Of a stretch of DNA of 64,000 nt, positions 61,653-64,000 are shown piece by piece. Position 1 is the stretch's first letter. Each line of letters starts with the position of its first letter. The stretch covers positions 1-64,000 of the forward strand of contig NZ_BMTS01000009.1 of the NCBI RefSeq assembly GCF_014649795.1. Direction: 5' to 3'. Below the pieces are notes generated by a model. That model did not search any database and was not told where the DNA came from. It was given only the letters and a program-made list of their open reading frames with translations. This stretch comes from Streptomyces melanogenes (GTDB taxonomy: Bacteria; Actinomycetota; Actinomycetes; Streptomycetales; Streptomycetaceae). The position numbers and the translations under genes were made by a program.

Positions 61653-63608
61653 ATGGCCTACCGGCCCTCCAAGAGCACCAAGAAGACGCTCCTCGGCGGC
61701 GGCGCGGTCCTGCTGCTCGCCGGGCTCAACGCCCCGGCCGCGCTCTCCTTCGCCGAGGAGCAGTACCACGCGTACCAGATCCGCCGGCCCGAATACATGC
61801 GCAAGTACGGCGCCTGGGACACCGTCGACATCCCCGCCAAGTACCGTACGAACGCGATCCACGCGGCCCTGCTGCACACCGGCAAGGTCCTGATCATCGC
61901 CGGGTCCGGCAACAAGCAGGAGAAGTTCGACGCGGGCTCCTTCGACACCGTGCTGTGGAACCCGAAGGACAACACCTTCAAGAAGATCCCCACCCCCGAG
62001 GACTTCTTCTGCTCCGGCCACGCCCAGCTCCCCGACGGCCGCCTCCTGGTGGCCGGCGGCACCGCCCGCTACGAGGTCCTGGACGCCCAGGTCAAGCGGG
62101 CCGGCGGCGGGATGCGGGTCAAGAACGAGAACCCGGACAAGCCCGTCACCATCAAGAAGGGCACCAAGTTCCGCTCCCCGTCCGGCGTCGAGTACGTCTC
62201 CAAGTTCGACGTCACCGTCCCCCGGGCCAAGCGCGAGTTCGTGGTCAGCTACTACGCGACCGGCCAGATGAAGCCGTGGAAGACCAAGGTCACCGCCGCC
62301 GAGGCCCGGGTCTTCGTGGAAGCCACCGCCGAGGGCCCGAAGGCCGTGGCCACCGACCAGGCCCAGTACGAGATCGAGGGCCTCAAGGGCGAGGACGCCG
62401 ACAACACGTACGGCCTCGCCGAGAAGATCACCATGGACAAGCAGGACTTCCAGGGCATCCGGGCGGCCTACGAGTTCGACCCCAAGGCGGAGAAGTACAT
62501 CCCCGTCGCCCCCATGCGGGAGGCCCGCTGGTACCCGACGCTCACTACCCTCCAGGACGGCAGGGTCCTCGCCGTCTCCGGGCTCGACGACGTGGGCGTG
62601 ATCCTCGCGGGCGACAACGAGATCTACGACCCCAAGACCAAGAAGTGGGGCAAGGGGCCCTTCCGGTACTTCCCCACGTACCCCTCGCTCTTCCTCACCA
62701 AGAGCGGCAAGCTCTTCTACTCCGGCGCCAACGCGGGCTACGGGCCCGCCGACAAGGGCCGCGAGCCCGGGCTCTGGGACATCTCCACCAACACCTTCAC
62801 CAAGGTCGACGGCCTCGGCGACGGCGACCAGCTGGAGACCGCCAGCTCACTGCTGCTCCCGCCGGCCCAGGACCAGCGGTTCATGCTGCTCGGCGGCGGC
62901 GGGGTCGGCGAGTCCAAGAAGTCCACGCCCCGCACCGCCCTGATCGACCTCAAGCAGGACAGCCCCGCCTTCAAGACCGGGCCCGCGCTCCCGCAGGGCA
63001 CCCGCTACCTCAACAGCGTGATCCTGCCCGACGACTCCGTCTTCACCAGCGGCGGCTCCGAGGACTACCGGGGTCGCGGCGCCAGCAACATCCTCAAGGC
63101 CCAGTTCTACGACCCCGCCGCCAACGTCTTCCGCGAGGCCGCCGACCCCACGGTCGGGCGCAACTACCACTCCGAGGCGCTGCTGCTGCCCGACGGCCGG
63201 GTCGCCACCTTCGGCTCCGACTCGCTCTTCGGCGACAAGGACAACACCAAGCTCGGCAAGTTCGAGCAGCGCATGGAGATCTACACCCCGCCCTACCTCT
63301 ACCGCGACAAGGACCAGCGCCCCGCCCTCGGCGACGGCCCGCAGGCGGTCGGCCAGGACCGCCGGGCCACCTTCCCCACCGCGCACCCCGAGCGGATCGC
63401 CAAGGCCCGGCTGATGCGGCCCAGCGCCGTCACCCACACCACGGACGTCGAGCAGCGCTCGATCGACGTGCGCCTGACCAAGGACAAGAAGACGGTGACG
63501 GTCGAGGTCCCGCGCGACAAGGCGCTGGTCCCGCCCGGCTGGTACATGCTCTTCGTCACGGACGCCCAGGGCACGCCGTCCGAGGCGAAGTGGCTGCTGA
63601 TCGACTGA
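61653..63608 (+). CDS. glxA: GlxA, membrane-anchored mono-copper radical oxidase (651 aa)
   Basis: Galactose-oxidase-like beta-propeller that acts on the CslA glycan. An N-terminal signal anchor (about 8-32, KKTLLGGGAVLLLAGLNAPA) is followed by Kelch-type repeats and a C-terminal Ig-like domain. C120 in FFCSGHAQLPDGRLLVAGG is in the position of the Cys that crosslinks to a Tyr to form the radical cofactor. In S. coelicolor loss of GlxA impairs aerial growth. Start ATG at 61653. Confidence 0.91.
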   Translation: MAYRPSKSTKKTLLGGGAVLLLAGLNAPAALSFAEEQYHAYQIRRPEYMRKYGAWDTVDIPAKYRTNAIHAALLHTGKVLIIAGSGNKQEKFDAGSFDTVLWNPKDNTFKKIPTPEDFFCSGHAQLPDGRLLVAGGTARYEVLDAQVKRAGGGMRVKNENPDKPVTIKKGTKFRSPSGVEYVSKFDVTVPRAKREFVVSYYATGQMKPWKTKVTAAEARVFVEATAEGPKAVATDQAQYEIEGLKGEDADNTYGLAEKITMDKQDFQGIRAAYEFDPKAEKYIPVAPMREARWYPTLTTLQDGRVLAVSGLDDVGVILAGDNEIYDPKTKKWGKGPFRYFPTYPSLFLTKSGKLFYSGANAGYGPADKGREPGLWDISTNTFTKVDGLGDGDQLETASSLLLPPAQDQRFMLLGGGGVGESKKSTPRTALIDLKQDSPAFKTGPALPQGTRYLNSVILPDDSVFTSGGSEDYRGRGASNILKAQFYDPAANVFREAADPTVGRNYHSEALLLPDGRVATFGSDSLFGDKDNTKLGKFEQRMEIYTPPYLYRDKDQRPALGDGPQAVGQDRRATFPTAHPERIAKARLMRPSAVTHTTDVEQRSIDVRLTKDKKTVTVEVPRDKALVPPGWYMLFVTDAQGTPSEAKWLLID

Positions 63609-63630
63609 CCGCCCGGCCCGCCGAGGCCGA

Positions 63631-64000
63631 TCAGGCGGTCGAGCGGCGGGCCAGGCCGAGCGCGTACTCCGGCCACCAGGCGCCCGCCGCCGGCCCGCCC
63701 CGGCAGGTCCCGTCCGAGTCGCCGGGCCGCTTGATCCACAGGTAGGCGTCGAGCAGCGGGTCCCCGGTGCTGGCGGTCGGGGCCGTGCCGAGCGCCCGGC
63801 CGGGCGGGTTGCACCAGGCCTGGCCGGGGTCGTCGAGCAGCGGCCCGGCCCCGTTGCGGCTGGTGTCGATCACGAAGTGCTTGCCGCCGAGCCCCTGCGA
63901 GACCTTGGCGCCGTACGCCCGTACGGCCTCGTCGGTCTGGAAGTTGGAGACGTTCAGCGCGAACCCGTCGGCGCGGGCCACCCCGGCGCGGGTCAGCGGG
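63631..64000 (-). CDS. GH6 family endoglucanase, C-terminal part (cut by window edge)
   Basis: About 123 residues are present and the frame runs on beyond base 64000. The visible end carries GH6 features: FALNVSNFQTDEAVRAYG, KHFVIDTSRNGAGP, WCNPPGRALGTAPTA, DAYLWIKRPGDSDGTC and WWPEYALGLARR. In the known csl locus of Streptomyces the next gene after cslA-glxA is the endoglucanase cslZ, and this gene fits it, although it is convergent with glxA. The name is by synteny. Confidence 0.85.
   Translation of the reverse strand, partial: PLTRAGVARADGFALNVSNFQTDEAVRAYGAKVSQGLGGKHFVIDTSRNGAGPLLDDPGQAWCNPPGRALGTAPTASTGDPLLDAYLWIKRPGDSDGTCRGGPAAGAWWPEYALGLARRSTA

Noticed and set aside
59744..63745. Open frame of 1333 codons across cslA and glxA in another frame
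   Set aside because: Codon-bias shadow, Arg/Pro/His-rich, and it ignores two well-supported genes with motifs and ribosome binding sites.

Overview
The window is chromosomal DNA of a high-GC actinomycete, almost certainly a Streptomyces. The evidence is strong G/C third-position bias, many GTG and TTG starts, a complete Scy/FilP polar-growth pair, a ChiC/ChiS/ChiR-type chitinase locus, an AbsC-like MarR regulator and a CslA/GlxA hyphal-tip glycan locus. From about 4.7 kb to 56.7 kb the gene order is what I remember for the Streptomyces core chromosome (the lysA to atp to nucS to filP/scy to absC stretch). That comparison is from memory, not from a search.

Region 1 (1-4.6 kb) is accessory and scarred. 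It holds the tail of a transposase gene, a complete IS5-family element with clear ends and a small coupled accessory gene, a truncated kinase-like fragment, a secreted protein gene with its own terminator, a second copy of the same transposase tail, and a membrane-anchored protein of unknown role. It stops at the 3' end of a tRNA-Arg(CCG) gene, which suggests an old integration hot spot.

Region 2 (4.7-22.2 kb) is housekeeping: a single-domain response regulator, an ArgS-like anticodon-binding protein without a catalytic core (NrtL), lysine and threonine biosynthesis (lysA, hom, thrC, thrB), rho, an LCP cell-wall ligase, rpmE (behind a good SigR-type promoter), prfA, prmC, tsaC/sua5, a phosphatase-like protein that has lost its catalytic cysteine, a glyA-type gene and a WecA/Rfe-type sugar-phosphate transferase.

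Region 3 (22.4-30.9 kb) is the ATP synthase operon (an atpI-like gene, then atpB, E, F, H, A, G, D, C) followed by a DUF2550 protein. The atpD-atpC junction is unusually long and structured.

Region 4 (31-47.8 kb) holds a secreted GH18 chitinase with classical chi direct repeats over its promoter, its two-component system, a cobalamin adenosyltransferase, 3-hydroxybutyryl-CoA dehydrogenase, a STAS protein, a membrane-anchored P-loop-like protein with a long Pro/Ser/Thr tail, NucS mismatch endonuclease, an LLM oxidoreductase and two tandem, paralogous ABC-2 type exporters.

Region 5 (47.8-64 kb) holds filP and scy (tip growth), methylmalonyl-CoA epimerase, thiolase and meaB (short acyl-CoA metabolism), absC, three tandem AIM24 paralogues, two small genes, and cslA-glxA plus the C-terminal part of a GH6 endoglucanase cut by the window edge.

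Recurring structures are three copies of a long intergenic inverted repeat, several G/C-rich short palindromes (two of which sit inside coding sequence), and at least six genes whose start codon lies exactly 6 nt after a -10 hexamer, which suggests leaderless mRNAs. No CRISPR array, prophage, rRNA or biosynthetic cluster was seen. I found no clear-cut new multi-gene system. The best candidates for unexplored biology are the triple AIM24 cluster, the Cys-to-Ser phosphatase-like protein, the STAS/degenerate P-loop pair, and repeats that have become protein-coding.
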